A stretch of DNA of 64,000 bases from Micropterus salmoides (Eukaryota > Chordata > Actinopteri > Centrarchiformes > Centrarchidae): NCBI RefSeq assembly GCF_014851395.1, contig NW_024044459.1, forward strand, positions 23,326,418 to 23,390,417, in the 5' to 3' direction. Below are positions 50,946 through 63,000 of the stretch, in pieces (within the stretch, counting starts at the first letter, position 1; each line of letters begins with the position of its first letter). Made by a program: the position numbers and the translations under genes. Under the pieces are notes generated by a model. That model saw only the letters and a list, made by a program, of their open reading frames with translations, was not told the origin of the DNA and did not search any database.

Positions 50946-51340
50946 CGCGGCAATATTGATATTAAGACGATTTTAACTAACTCACAATCAGAGCTAAGAA
51001 ACAGTCTCTGGAATCTGCACCCCACTCCAGTGTTTCCCATTCATTTATTTATGGCGTCACAACACTCATTCTATATTTATATAGTATTTTTTCATTATTA
51101 GTGGCATAATTTGTCTAGGTTGCCTAATTTGTAATTTTATCTCATCCTTCATTGTTTGCTCTCCTAACAGCATCTTCTACTGCTGCTGGTTCACATTCAA
51201 ATCATTCAACTGTTCATGAGTGATTGTATTTCTGTGAGAGTATATGAACCATGAACTCACCCAGTCTCTTACATAGTATAGTGTAAACAGTATCTTCTAA
51301 TCATTACACTTCACATGCATGCTTACGGTCATGTACTCAC

Positions 51341-51484
51341 ATGCGATGCGGACGTGTGCCTTGCGGCTTTTGGTTGTTCCAGCGGAGCTCCAGGCCACGC
51401 ACTGACACCAGTAATCTTCAGGACCAAACAGCTCCTCAACCTGCTGTCGGGTAATTTCTATACTGGCTTCTCTTACCACCAGAC
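51341..51484 (-). CDS. unc5c: UNC5C-like exon: C-terminal half of Ig domain 1
   Basis: This 144-nt exon encodes about 48 residues beginning (G)LVVREASIEITRQQVEEL and ending SRKAHVRIA. It contains the YWCQCVAW segment that carries the distal Ig1 cysteine and the extra UNC5-type cysteine. In UNC5 proteins Ig1 contributes to netrin and FLRT binding, outside the cell. The acceptor is TTTCTTCTGCAG at 51485 and above; the donor is GTGAGT just below 51341. The exon enters and leaves in phase 1, so its first base pair completes a glycine codon and its last T starts the tyrosine codon of the next exon. The open frame runs past both splice sites, but the flanking sequence no longer resembles UNC5. The exon for the first half of Ig1 was not found in the 12.5 kb upstream. 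Confidence 0.95.
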
Positions 51485-53498
51485 CTGCAGAAGAAAGCAA
51501 AAGCACTGCTGAATCATTTGCAACATCAGTTGAAGCTTAGATTCAAAAGAAGACTACTGCAAAATTTAAATGAGTTACGAGTTCTAGTTTCTCAGTGAGC
51601 CACTGATACTCAAGAAAAAGTAAAAGCAAAAGTCTATTGAAGCTTCTACTCTGGTGATATGGCTTTCATGTTAGCTTAAGAAGAAAAAGCCAAAGCGGTG
51701 CACAGTATATATCTTAGCAAGTAAATAGAAGCAGGGGATAATCATACATATCTGCGGCTCTTTACAAGCCCAGGTCATTTTACTGAGTAGATTCAGTACG
51801 GATTTAATGTAAACTTTGTGAGATTATTCCTTTGCGCTTCTACCACTTATCTCACTCTGCTCTCCAATTCCCTATTTTCTCTGGTGTTTTGAAAGCTGTT
51901 CCATGTGAAGAATAAGTGTGAGGTTTAAATAGCTGCACCCCACTGATAGTACTGCAAGGAAGCAATGATAGAGGAGGAATGTAGAGAAAAATAGGAAATT
52001 AGGAGTGAGGGATAAATTCAGGATGAAAATGTGGGAGAAATCAGTAAGGGACTTGTAGAACACAGGTGCACGAGCAGGGGGAAAAGACCTTAAGAAGATT
52101 GTTGAAATGCATGACAAAAGAAAGGAATAATGAAGAAAAACAAAGTAGGAGGTGGTACGGATGAAAAAAAAGTTAAGCTCACTGGCTAGGAAGAAAGAAG
52201 AGAGAGAGAAATGGTAGGCTGGTATGAGTAATGGAGAGCAACATGACAGAGTCACAGTGAGAGGAAGAGAGAGGATGACAGAGTAAGAGGTGGGAGAGGG
52301 CAATGAAATGTGAAACGGAAAGGAAAAGGAAGAGGAGATAAAAATGGGTTTTAGGTAAGTAAGTATGTGTGGACTGGGGAGTAGACCGGCAAAATGCTAT
52401 GAGAAAAGATTTTGGCAGTTTATTTCAGGTTCAGCAGTGTTACGAAGACCCAAGCAACGATCTCTATGGGGCTCCACAAATCTGACTTGGGCCTATTACT
52501 TATGAAGACTTGCAGTAAGTTCTTGCCACTAGAGGAATTGAAAGACAGTTTTAGTAAGCATGCCAGCAAAAAAAGGCAAAGGGGACAGACAGGAAGGCAA
52601 AAAGCAAAATCCAGTGAACAGGATTGTGGCGGAAGAAAGGCCATTAATGGCAGGCAAAAGATTTAAAGAGAAACCCATGAGGGCAAAGAGTAAGAAAGGT
52701 AAGAAAAGCTTTTGTGGAAGCTAGCTGGGAGATTGGGAGACATGGATTTTGAGTTTAAAAAGAGTGCAAAGAAGGGACTTGAAGATGGAAGAGATGGAAA
52801 GTAAAGGGGGGGCTAAGAAGATATGGCAATTCAAATAGTATTAATGGCACAAAGGGCAAAGAGGAAAGTAAGGCAGAAAGTAAAAAGCTTGTGGAAGGTA
52901 CTGCTGGCACAACAAGGGATAATAGCTAGTGAGGACGAGAAAGCTATAATGGCAAAGAGCAAAGACGGTATAAAAACCACTGTGAATACCAGCACTTGAG
53001 CAAACTAGCAAACAAGGGAGATCATTATGGCTTCAGAGCTTAAAATGAAAGAGCAAGGGACACAGCAAGAGGGGTACAGGCTAAGAAAACAATGGCCAAA
53101 GTGGCAATTATAACCAGCAAGCAACCCAGGACTAAAGCTGAGACAACTAGTAGGCAGGCAGTTGCAATCAGCAAAAACAACAGCGTGAGAACAAAAAGGA
53201 CAAAAGAGATGGGTAGGAGGGAGAGACCAGTGAGCACGCTACTACTGAAATAATGAGGAAAGTAAGCCAATTCAAGTGAATGGTTCAAATGAGCCAGACA
53301 GCTAGTTATGGCAAATGGACTCAAACAAATGCAAAAAAAAAAGCATATGGGATGGTACATGGACAGGTCCATGGGGGTTGGGGACACAGTAAGAGGTTGG
53401 GAGCAAGCTTGTGCTTAAGACAAAGTAAAAGGAAAAACATGCACATTTAATGCTTTTGCATCACTGTGTACATGGCTTATTAAGCTGAAGGTCAAAAT

Positions 53499-53524
53499 TA
53501 TATATATATATATATTATATATAT
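53499..53524. repeat. (TA)n microsatellite
   Basis: TA repeat of about 26 bp with one slip. Confidence 0.9.
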
Positions 53525-54055
53525 GAAAATATATAGGAACAATTCAAGTATTAATGGAGACATGTATGCAGCAAAGCTAAAAATTTGTAGAAAACAGAAT
53601 ACATTTACACTCAGAATCAAATGAACACTTTTGTCAAAAATATATGACAAATCAGAAAATATGAAATATGAACATAGGAAAGAAAAAAACCCCAGCACAT
53701 TCCAGAAAACACTCAAAACTACAAATATAAGTCTGCACTATTTATTGGCTAGAGAATAATACTGCAGCATGAGGGACAGTGGCTTTACCTCAGGTTTTCT
53801 GACTGAAGATTTGCAGCTGACTTGCATTGCATAAGAGGATGCTTTCTCCCGGCAGAGGACTGTTTTAGTAGCTTTATGTTGCACTTACACGGCGCACCTT
53901 AGTAAATATAGTCTAAGCTACCTCAAGTTTTACACCTTGCCCTTGGACTCAACATTGCAGTTATTTAATCTTTAATCTTGAACTGGGCTTGTTTGGAAGT
54001 GGTTCCAATGAAAGTGCAGCTAACTAAAAAGCTCCAATACAGAAAGCTTGAAGTT

Positions 54056-54650
54056 TCCAGAGACATATTCATAGACTGCATAAAATTTGTGGATATCGCC
54101 TCCGGGTCTGAAAAGCACTGTTTCTGATGGCCAGCAGGGGGAGATTCCGCAGGTTACAAAATATATATCCAATTCTAGAGAAGTCTTTAAGAAAATGGCA
54201 CTACTTCTCACTCTTCACGTGGCTACATTGTGATTAAAATGTCGCTACCACGGTGACCTGTCAATCAGGATAATGGCATAGCAATGCATATCTAGCCCCA
54301 GCTTCTTCCTATCATCCAAATATTGTTTTGTTCATAGTGTGTATATTAGTGTTGTCTACTCTGTAGTTTGTGTCTGATTTTATTTTATTATATTATTATT
54401 TTATTATTGTATAAGTAAGTACATCGTGAGCAATGTACAATCCTGAATCAAATTCCTCATATGTGTACACATACCTGGCAATAAAACTGATTCTGATTCT
54501 GATTCTGAAATATGGTCAGTTCTGGTTCCAAAAAACAAAATGATGACTGCCAAAATGCCAAACTTGAGGATTCAAAACAGTCCACAAACCAATTGGTGGC
54601 ATCATGGTGGCTAAGTCCGCGTTTTATATATATATATATATATATGGGCT
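54056..54650. repeat. Dispersed fish repeat split by a LINE tail
   Basis: The left half (54056-54323) has TCATAGACTGCATAAAA, GAAAAGCACTGTTTCTGATGG, CCAGCAGGGGGAGATTCCGC and ACCACGGTGACCTGTCAATC. The right half (54508-54650) has CCAAAATGCCAAACTTGAGG and CCACAAACCAATTGGTGGC, ending in a TA run. I recall these words in this order from one common teleost repeat. The LINE 3' end between the halves explains the gap. Confidence 0.6.
54324..54507 (+). mobile_element. LINE 3' end inserted in an older repeat
   Basis: It ends CTGGCAATAAAACTG followed by (ATTCTG)n, and is flanked by AAATAT on both sides (54318-54323 and 54508-54513), a plausible short target duplication. Only the 3' untranslated end is present. 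The same tail type occurs at the end of the longer copy 1.3 kb downstream, so both belong to one LINE family. Confidence 0.65.
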
Positions 54651-54657
54651 ATGTATT

Positions 54658-55806
54658 CTATTCTATGTATGCTATTCCCTGTACACCAACAACTGCACCT
54701 CCAGTCACCAGTCTGTCAAGTTCCTGAAGTTTGCGGATGACACCACCCTCATTGGGCTCATCTCAGGTGGGGATGAGTCCGCATACAGGTGGGAGACCGA
54801 CCATCTGGTGACCTGGTGCAGCCAGAACAGTCTGGAGCTCAATGCTCTGAAGACCGGTGAGATGGTTGTGGAGCTCAGCCCCAGCCTCCCCCATCATCCT
54901 GTGTGACTCCCCAGTCACCACTGTGGACTCCTTCTGCTTCCTGGGTACCATCTCCCAGGACCTCAAGTGGTAACTGAACATCACCTCTATCATCAAAAAG
55001 GCCCAGCAGAGGATGTACTTCCTGCGACAGCTGAAGAAGTTCAGCCTGCCAAAGACAATGATGGTGCACTTCTACACCGCCATCATTGAGTCTATCCTCA
55101 CCTCCTCCATCACCATCTGGTACGCTGCTGCCACTGCCAGGGACAAGGGCAGGCTGCAGCGTATCATTTGCTCTGCAGAGAAGGTGATTGGCTGCAATCT
55201 TCCTTCTCTTCTGGACCTGTACGCCTTGAGGACTCTGAGGCGAGCAGGAAAGATTGCAGCTGACCCCTCCCACCCCGGACACAAACTGTTTCAGACTCTC
55301 CCCTCTGGCAGGAGGCTGCGGTCCATCAGGACTAAAAATTCTCGCCACAATAACAGTTTCTTCCCATCTGCGACTAGCCTCATTAACAAGGCCCGGGTCC
55401 CCTACTGACACTCCCCCCTTGCAAATGATACAAATGTCTCTGCACATGTAAATACCGTTTCATCTCGTGTCGGCCTCAGACCTGGGACGTCGCACATATT
55501 CGTTGTTGATTGTTGATCTTTGTTGTTGTATATTTTTATGTTGTCAGTTTATATATTTATATGTACACAATATTCTCTTCCGTTGCGTTACTTCTGCACA
55601 GCACAGACCCAGAATAATGCTCATGTATATATCTGTAACGTTGTTCTTCCATTCCATATTTATATATTTCTACATTTATTTATGTTGACTGTATGTTTGT
55701 CTACGTGTAGCACCTTATCACCACAGCAAATTCCTCGTATGTGTAAAACACTACTTGGCAATAAAGCTCCTTCTTATTCTGATTCTTCTGATTCTGAATC
55801 TGATGA
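54658..55806 (+). mobile_element. 5'-truncated LINE with broken reverse transcriptase
   Basis: The first frame (to 54906) has the catalytic FADDTTLIGLI box and WCSQNSLELNALKT. The second (55013-55408, open from about 54974) has QRMYFLRQLKKF, ESILTSSITIWY, RIICSAEKVIGC and DPSHPGHKLF, ending KARVPY. These are the palm, thumb and C-terminal motifs of a jockey/L2-supergroup LINE. A frameshift near 54885-54900 and an in-frame TAA at 54971-54973 separate the parts, so the copy is inactive. The 3' end has CAATAAAG and (ATTCTG)n. A possible 7-bp duplication ATGTATT occurs at 54651 and 55807. The 190-codon antisense frame is a shadow. Confidence 0.87.
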
Positions 55807-57385
55807 ATGTATTATTAGTCTAATTCTAATCAAAATAAATGTTGATTGGTTTATATTCAGCATTAATTTACCAGTAAAATATTCCAAATACCATTTACTA
55901 AAGTAAAATATTTAGACTTATGAATATTGTGCTTAGCTCTGGATGCAAACTCTGGACCCAAACAGTGTCAAGTGATGTGTACAGTGAGTCAGTCATGTGT
56001 AAAAAGTCACCTGTGCCACAATTTCAACTACATTCTCTCATTTATAAACTACAGTTATGCAAGCAAGTAATACAATTTATAGTTCATCCCATCCATGACC
56101 ATAAAACAGTTTAGTTGCTCTGAAACTGTTCTTAGTTGGTGAGGTGATTCACATTTAGTCAAGGTGAATGAAGTAAGTATACTTTAAAGAGAAAGCTGGA
56201 GGATACTGTAGTAAGTATTGCACGTAATGAAAGAGGGAGATATCAGTTATAGAACAAAATAGTGCAGAGACAGTTACAGGGATATGAGAAAACAGACAGA
56301 AAGCAGGAAAACAAAACAAGAACAAGACATACAGTATATAAAGCGAAACAGAGACCATCAGGGAAAGCTGAGTTGGTTTCACAGCAGGGGAAATCAATGA
56401 TTGTAATGATGAAACGTGTTCAATTTCTCAGTGAGGTTGAATTTGACCCTGCTGGCTTAGTGTGGATGGAAGGCAAAAATGGCGAGGAAAAGAGGAGTCA
56501 ACATGCACTTAATTCCTTAACTGTCAGCTTTAGAAACCTGATCAGCAATCAGTAACTTGATCTTCTTAAACGTTATCTAAACGGGACATCGGGTTTTGTA
56601 AATCAGGAATCAGGAAATCAGAACAAAATGGTTAATACAGCTATTTTATTCAGCAACAGAAACCTGATTGGCCATGTCTACACAATGGTTTCTAATGGGT
56701 TGTAATATGTCTAAATGTCATTGTGAAGGCAGTGCAGAGAGATGAAATCGACCATTCTCTCTTGGCAAGGCATCCCTGTTTCCAAAATAGTTGAAGCAGC
56801 TGTAGACACATTTGCATAGTAAGAGAAAACTCTCACAGCTGAACTTGTTCTCTCACTGCGTCATTAGTCCCAATGCCCTGACCAAAAAAAAATGAAAATC
56901 AAAAGCAAATCAGGTGTAGGGAATATGATGATGGCGAACAACTTCCATTTTCCACACGCCCTTCCTAAACAGCCTGCATATAGCCTCTGACTCAAACATA
57001 AACAAACCATGCCAGGACTCAAGAGATGACATCTTGAAAACTTAAGTGACCATGGAACTTTTTAATGATAACCTGACCCTACAGGTCTGATAACCCTGCC
57101 AGGACTCCCAGAGGATGCCCATAAACGTTTAGTGATAGTGGGCACAATTTATGACCCTCACTAATCCATCCTCAGTGGGATATCAGGACTTCACCAATAA
57201 CCCAAACAGGGAACAAGGAACAAAATAAAACAACTTGGAGTGTACATTAACTGATATACCATGTGTAATTAATGTTACAGAAAGAATACAAAGTTTTTTT
57301 TTTCCGATGTGCTGATGCAGGAACTTAAATAACCATAACTTGTTCGACATATCCACCAATCCAGAAAGAAGATGTAAATTGGTCT

Positions 57386-58493
57386 GGGCTGCGTGATTAC
57401 ATGATTGCATTTATGACCGTTAAACCTGGATTAACTACTTAGGCTACTTATTGCAAAGTGGATAATTTTGTGATAAATTTGTGGTTACTATCTTTCAGCA
57501 ACTGATGAAGCCACGATTTCAAACACGAGAGAATAAAATAGGTAACAAACTTTATTTTAGTTTTTTATTTTTTAGGAAAGATAGGACAGAAGACTATAAA
57601 GCCAGAAGTGACACCAGGGATTCGAGTCAAGTCTGATGGCGGCCTGTGGGCCCTCTGTCCAGAGCCCAGCCTGAATCTGAATGAAGGACCCTTTCTGCAA
57701 GAGATTTGGCTCCTTGTTTTAACACAACAAAGGTTAGAAAGAACTTTGAAGGCCAATGTGGCTCCAGCACACCCAGCCAAGTGGGACGCCTTCTGAAATA
57801 GACAACTGACTCAAGCCAAGTTACCATATGGGAACATCCATGGCCAAACAAACCTAAGCTCTTTGGAGCTCCACAGAGGGAAACCGCTAGGCGGACTGCA
57901 CGCGTGCATACATGGAGCGTACATGGAGTGGAGCAGAGCAGGTGACAGGTGACAGGTGACAGGTGACAGGTGAAGTATTCGATTTGACGACGCCTCGTTA
58001 ATGTACAACGCTAAAATCAACAGTGGTGTTCCGTCGGGAGATACAGTTACTTAAACCAACGGTGAGAAAAGTATGTATACGGTAATACAGACAGGGACGA
58101 GATGAATATTTTACAAGCACTGACCAGGTAAAGCAAGGCTTTACACGGGGTTATAAGCATAAATACTATATAAATTGTTAAGCTATGAGTAGAGGAAAAG
58201 TCCGCTAGCTGGTACGCTAGTAATGGTGACTTGCAAGTTGTAGCAATTATCTCCCCGTCATCACGGCTCGAGCTGATATAAACATGCTACAGGCTGGCTG
58301 AAAGTGAGTTGGGGTTTTTAGGGAGGGTCGGGGGCGCCGGTGTAAAGGAAAGGGTGCACTGGATTTATAAGACAAGACAAAACGAGTGTCATTGCGAAAC
58401 AGCATGTTACCATAATCGTTTAAATTCAATTAACTTGGAAGTTGGAAGCCAAAATCAAAATTGTGATTAAATTCCGATTAATTGCACAGCCCT
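57386..58493. mobile_element. Probable hAT-like element, degraded
   Basis: The left GGGCTGCGTGATTACATGATT and the reverse complement of the right end, AGGGCTGTGCAATTAATCGG, are similar and belong to the GGGCTGnnCGATTA type of end common in fish hAT elements. No target duplication was found and the interior is unfamiliar, so the two ends might be independent fragments. Confidence 0.38.
57939..57973 (+). repeat. Five tandem CAGGTGA heptamers
   Basis: Five copies of CAGGTGA follow one another exactly at 7-bp period. Each contains CAGGTG, the E2-box bound by ZEB, SNAI and some bHLH factors. It could equally be a simple 7-bp minisatellite. Confidence 0.9.
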
Positions 58494-61400
58494 ACTATTA
58501 CTAAAGATAGTTTAGCTTTAAATTGGAATCAGGAAAGATCTCCCTTCAATACTCAATATTGATCAAAAGGAATCGTAAATATTTCACTCATTCTTTCCAA
58601 ATAACCTCGCCTCCTTGGTCCTCAATCATTTGTCAATTATGTATCTATGTATTCATAACTGCTTTTATCCACCCATGTGTCTGGTAGTCACAGTCACTTT
58701 ACGTATTCATTTCTTTCTCCTCTTGCTACCTGATTTCATGTTAATTACCTGATAAAGCTAATCAGTGCATTATCTCGACTGATCAATAGACATAGCTTAG
58801 TGTAAAACTGAGCTAAATTTTAACAGGTTAATTAAAATTACATATTGGCATAAACTCATATGCCTTTGTGAAGATATACATTGTGTTTTTGTTCCTTGTA
58901 TTCACAACTTTTAATGGATTCCACTGTGTTTACATGAAAACAATTAATTTGATGCTAGAAGGGATGTCATATATTTACATGTAATGTTTCATCCTACAGT
59001 GTCATCTGTATGTTTTCATGTCAGCTGGGAACTAAAACTAAGTGTGATATTTCACAACAGAAAAATAAGTATGCCAAATTGTTGACACCACCAAGTCTGC
59101 AACAGATCACACGCATTTACACCCATCTACATCCTCCATGAAAACAGATTTCCTTGTTTTCCTTCAGTGTCATGTCAGTGCAGAGATAAATTAAATAAAT
59201 AAAAGTGGGAACAGACAGAGAGGAGAAAGACAGATGTCACTGGATCTGGAGTTGTACTGTTGAAACTGGTAAAGCCCCAGTTGTTTCCATTGTTTGCTAA
59301 TGCAATGCTTTCAAAGCTGGTGTTGCTGGGCAGAAAGCGACTGAATTACCCGAGGCTTAAAAAGTCCCAGATCACTCAGTGTCTTATTTTTTTTAGATAT
59401 AGTGCTTAGAGCATTCACGTCATTCTGTTATGGGAAGACAAGCATCAAATTTTGGGTCTCTGTAGCATGACAGAACAAAACCGCTGCTGTCAGCTGGGGA
59501 GGTGAGGGGAAAGAAGAAGATGAAAAATGGAAGACAAAGTATCAAGGCAAGTGGATACTGTCACAAACATTTCTATCAATCACAAAACTGCACACAACCC
59601 CCAAATATTTTTCTTAGTCCTAGAGTGTCAATTCTTATAACAAAGTTTACTTGTCAGCTGGGGAGTAAAAGTATAAGAGCGGGTGAAAGTGCTTTGTCAG
59701 GTCTGGACTTTTTTATTTGACAAATGGGAACAGGGAGTAAACATGCACACAAAAATAAAGATTTAGACAGGTTACAGTATAGAGACATACTAATACTATA
59801 CAGGCCCACAAATACTGTACCACTTACAAAATGTGATGAAGAGGATGGTTCAGACAACGTGTAGGTTTCTTTTTTAAAGCAAATTTAAACGAGAATGAAA
59901 AATGCATATTTACAACGGACCTGTCTGTATAATAACTTATTTTCACATTCAAATAATGTAAGATAATTGATGACTTAGGTTACACCTGAAAACACCAAAT
60001 GTTGCTTGCCATAACTCCACTGTCAGTTGAGTTGTCACATCCACGAATGTCAGTTAACAGTTAACCTACTTATTAAACATATCCAATAAAAACTGATGGC
60101 TAAAACTGCATAAGTGAGACCCAGATTCTAAAACAAAAAGATTTCTAAAAGACAAAAAAAAAATTTACACCAGTGTAACATAGGGCAAACAAAAATCAAC
60201 AAAATGATTGAGTTTGTTATAATTAACTGGATTTGTTCTTAACTAGAAACACTTCACAGGATAATGTGAAAACTAATTTGAATCTCAACCATATGGATTG
60301 AAAGTATTCATAATTTGGTTTTAAGAATGAAGATGTGTAATACATGTTATTGTACAACTTTGACAGACAGACACAGCAAAGGGAACAAAATACTGGTGGC
60401 CATGTCATCAATTAGAAGCCGAGATATGTCTCTTGCAACTACCCACGCAGTCTATTGGTCTCTTTTTCATGTATCTTGCCTTTATTTCTCAGTAACCCCC
60501 ACTGTGCATTGACAGAAATACATGAATGAAGAAAACAGACAAAAACAGTAATGGCATAGACAAAAATCTTGATGTCTTTGAATCAAATGAACCTGAGATG
60601 CAAAGGAAAAGAGAGAAATACATATGGAAGAAAGCTAGCAAGTCAGGGACAGACATGAAAACTGAGACGGGTGTTTTGAAGCTATATGGTTTAGTAAATG
60701 AAAGATAGACAAGGGAACATGGAGAATAAGAACGCACTCAAAAGCTTTGTAGTGTTTAAATGTGATCAGTGACAGGTCAAACAGACCAGGCCTTTAAGGA
60801 AAAGACACAGATACAGAAAAAGTCAACACTGGCTATTATTATTTCATCTGTGCCACAGAGAAATAGAGTATGGCAAAAGACATAAGGGTTAGAATAGATG
60901 TATCCAGCAGGTGGACACAATAACACACATAGCGCAATACATCTGTGAAGTGCATAATGTTCCATTTCTTGTACATTTTCGGTTTCAGAGCCATTTATAA
61001 TATTGGCTCTCCTATTTGTAAACAAGTAAGATATATCATAGACATGTGTCTCAGTTTTCGCAAAAACATCTGCCCAGCTGAAGTGTTTGTGAGCAGCTCA
61101 CTAAGTGCCGACCAGTAAGTGAACCGGCACCATGACCTCCCTGTGGAGGAGCTGCAAGTGAAAACACAATTTCCCTACAGGGATTAATTCAGGCTTTGTC
61201 GCTTCACCATAAACCTTCTACGGTTACTTCTGCTACCATACCATAAACACTACCTTTAAAACTAATGTCATATGACGAACGCCAAAGCAGACTTGATGCC
61301 AGTGCAGGTGGTTAAAATCAAGCTAATGGCCAAATATATTTCATGTAGAGACACTGATCAGAAAAAAAAAAGTTTGCGTGTTTGTAAGCCAGTTTTTAAT

Positions 61401-62974
61401 ATTTGTATAAAGTTAAAAGTATTATTAAGTAGATTTTTGAGAAAAAGCTAACAAATTAATAATTACATGCAGCTCAAAGGCTTATTGATGTTATTGTAAA
61501 TATCTACAGATGGGTGGCAAATTTAAGGAAAATGATGAATAAATGAGTCAAGAAATGTAATGAATGTAGATGCTTCCATTCAGGGATGAATGAAGTATTA
61601 AAACGATGTGAATCATATGCTTTGGCCTTCATAATCACCAGAGACCGGTCTGTTGTGTTAAACCAGTTTTAATTTTGCTCTTAGATTAGTCTAATTAAAA
61701 TCAAAAACAGTTTCACAAAAATGAAGACTGACTGACTTTGAGCATACAAAAGTTACCCACCCTATTCAATAGGTTTCCATGGTAAAAATAAGTGACACCT
61801 GCTGACCAATGTGACCACATGACAAAAAAATGAGCTTCATAATTTGATAATAATATTGTGGAGCAAGTAATGAAAAGGGAATTAGTTTTTAGAGATTGCA
61901 GTCTCTCCAGTGAGGACATCGGTAGTCCTTCATTTACCCAAGGAAAACAGACTAGAAAATAGTTAGCAGACATACTGAGCCCTGCCACATTAAAGGGCCA
62001 AAGCATCTCAGCTCTGCTCCGGGTCTGCTCTGAGCTGAGGTTTTAGGCTTCTGGAATGGTTTTGTACTTTTACAATTGAACTTCCCCAGTAAAATGTCTT
62101 TGTAGCAGTTTGCAAACATTTTCGGCTGGAGTGAAGGGAGCTTTAACGCAGTTGCTCAGTCAGCCATGTTTGTTTTCAGAAAATAAATTCTTATTTACCC
62201 TGAAATTCATGGCAAATTACTCCTACTTAAGATTGTCTAGAACTAGACAGTTTTGTGCAATGAATTTAGAAATCTACCTGAAGTAGATCTGAGCTATAGT
62301 CAAAGTCTATCTTCATGAAACCGGCCCCCTGATCTAATTACAGCTGAACACCTGTGGGAGATTTTGGACTGATGTTTTAAATTATTACACTTACAAAATA
62401 CCAAACCAGGGAATATCTATAGCACCTATTCACTATTGAGACAACATACATGACATGTAAGCTATTATGTAAAATAGCTTACAGAATGCAAGCATAATAT
62501 TGATCAAATGTAACAGTATTTTCTGTCATAAATATGCCAAATCAAAATAACCCAGTTCGACAGCAGAGTCATTCACTTAAAAATCTATTTCGCAGCCAGT
62601 GCTCAAGATCTGAGGACATGGCATGTTACATTACCTGAAAGCCCTCTCTGAATGATTAAGTTAATATTATAAGAAAAGAGAGTAAAAAAGGGGGAAATTA
62701 AATTGAAAGAGTAAAATGACAGGATGAGAGACATTATGAGAAAGGGGAAGAAAAAGGGTTGACTGGTTCTTCACCAACAGAGGGAAATCATCCAGGACAT
62801 CAACAGAGCAAAGTCACCGATCTGTGACCAACTGAACACTCGCATACAGTAGACTGTGTGTGTTTTTACATGTGTGTGTGTATGTGTAAACTCATGGCTA
62901 CCACTCTGACATTGACTGATTGAACATCACAGTCCCTTCCTGGTCCATGTCTGTAACTCCCCTATGTGCGCGTA

Positions 62975-63000
62975 TGTGTGTGTGTGTGTGTGTGTGTGTA
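62975..63000. repeat. (GT)n microsatellite
   Basis: About 13 GT units. Confidence 0.93.

Larger units (their letters stand above)
38801..51340. other. Intron between the Ig1 and Ig2 exons
   Basis: This 12.5-kb intron contains a complete-looking hAT-type MITE (39101-39923), CA tracts (40307-40330, 42008-42040, 46717-46747) and an RTE-like LINE tail (50227-50945). No further exon-like sequence was recognised. The 160-codon minus frame at 43946-44428 has CA/GT-rich composition and is not supported as a gene. Confidence 0.7.
2929..51484 (-). other. unc5c: Partial UNC5-family netrin receptor gene (six internal exons, unc5c-like)
   Basis: Six exons on the minus strand encode, in order, Ig1 (second half), Ig2 (two exons), TSP1 repeats 1 and 2 and a juxtamembrane insert. 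This is the ectodomain layout of UNC5, a single-pass receptor that mediates netrin-1 chemorepulsion and dependence-receptor signalling and also binds FLRT proteins. Among the four vertebrate paralogues as I remember them, UNC5C fits best. Examples are EDRNFYITIDHNLIIKQ in Ig2, VNGGWSTWTEWSVCNSRCG in TSP repeat 1, and PAPKNGGKDC with NCTDGLCMQ in TSP repeat 2. UNC5A and UNC5D differ more clearly in TSP repeat 2. All phases match across introns of about 12.5, 28.0, 2.3, 0.75 and 4.2 kb. The promoter, signal peptide, first Ig1 exon, transmembrane segment and intracellular domains are outside the window. Which teleost unc5c duplicate this is cannot be told from here. Confidence 0.93.

Noticed and set aside
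53040..53387. Leu/Ile-rich 115-codon minus frame resembling a membrane protein
   Set aside because: It lies in an A/G-rich plus strand, whose complement always reads as hydrophobic; there are no family motifs or splice support.
54875..55447. 190-codon minus frame, the longest in the window
   Set aside because: It is antisense to the LINE polymerase on the plus strand and is a coding shadow.
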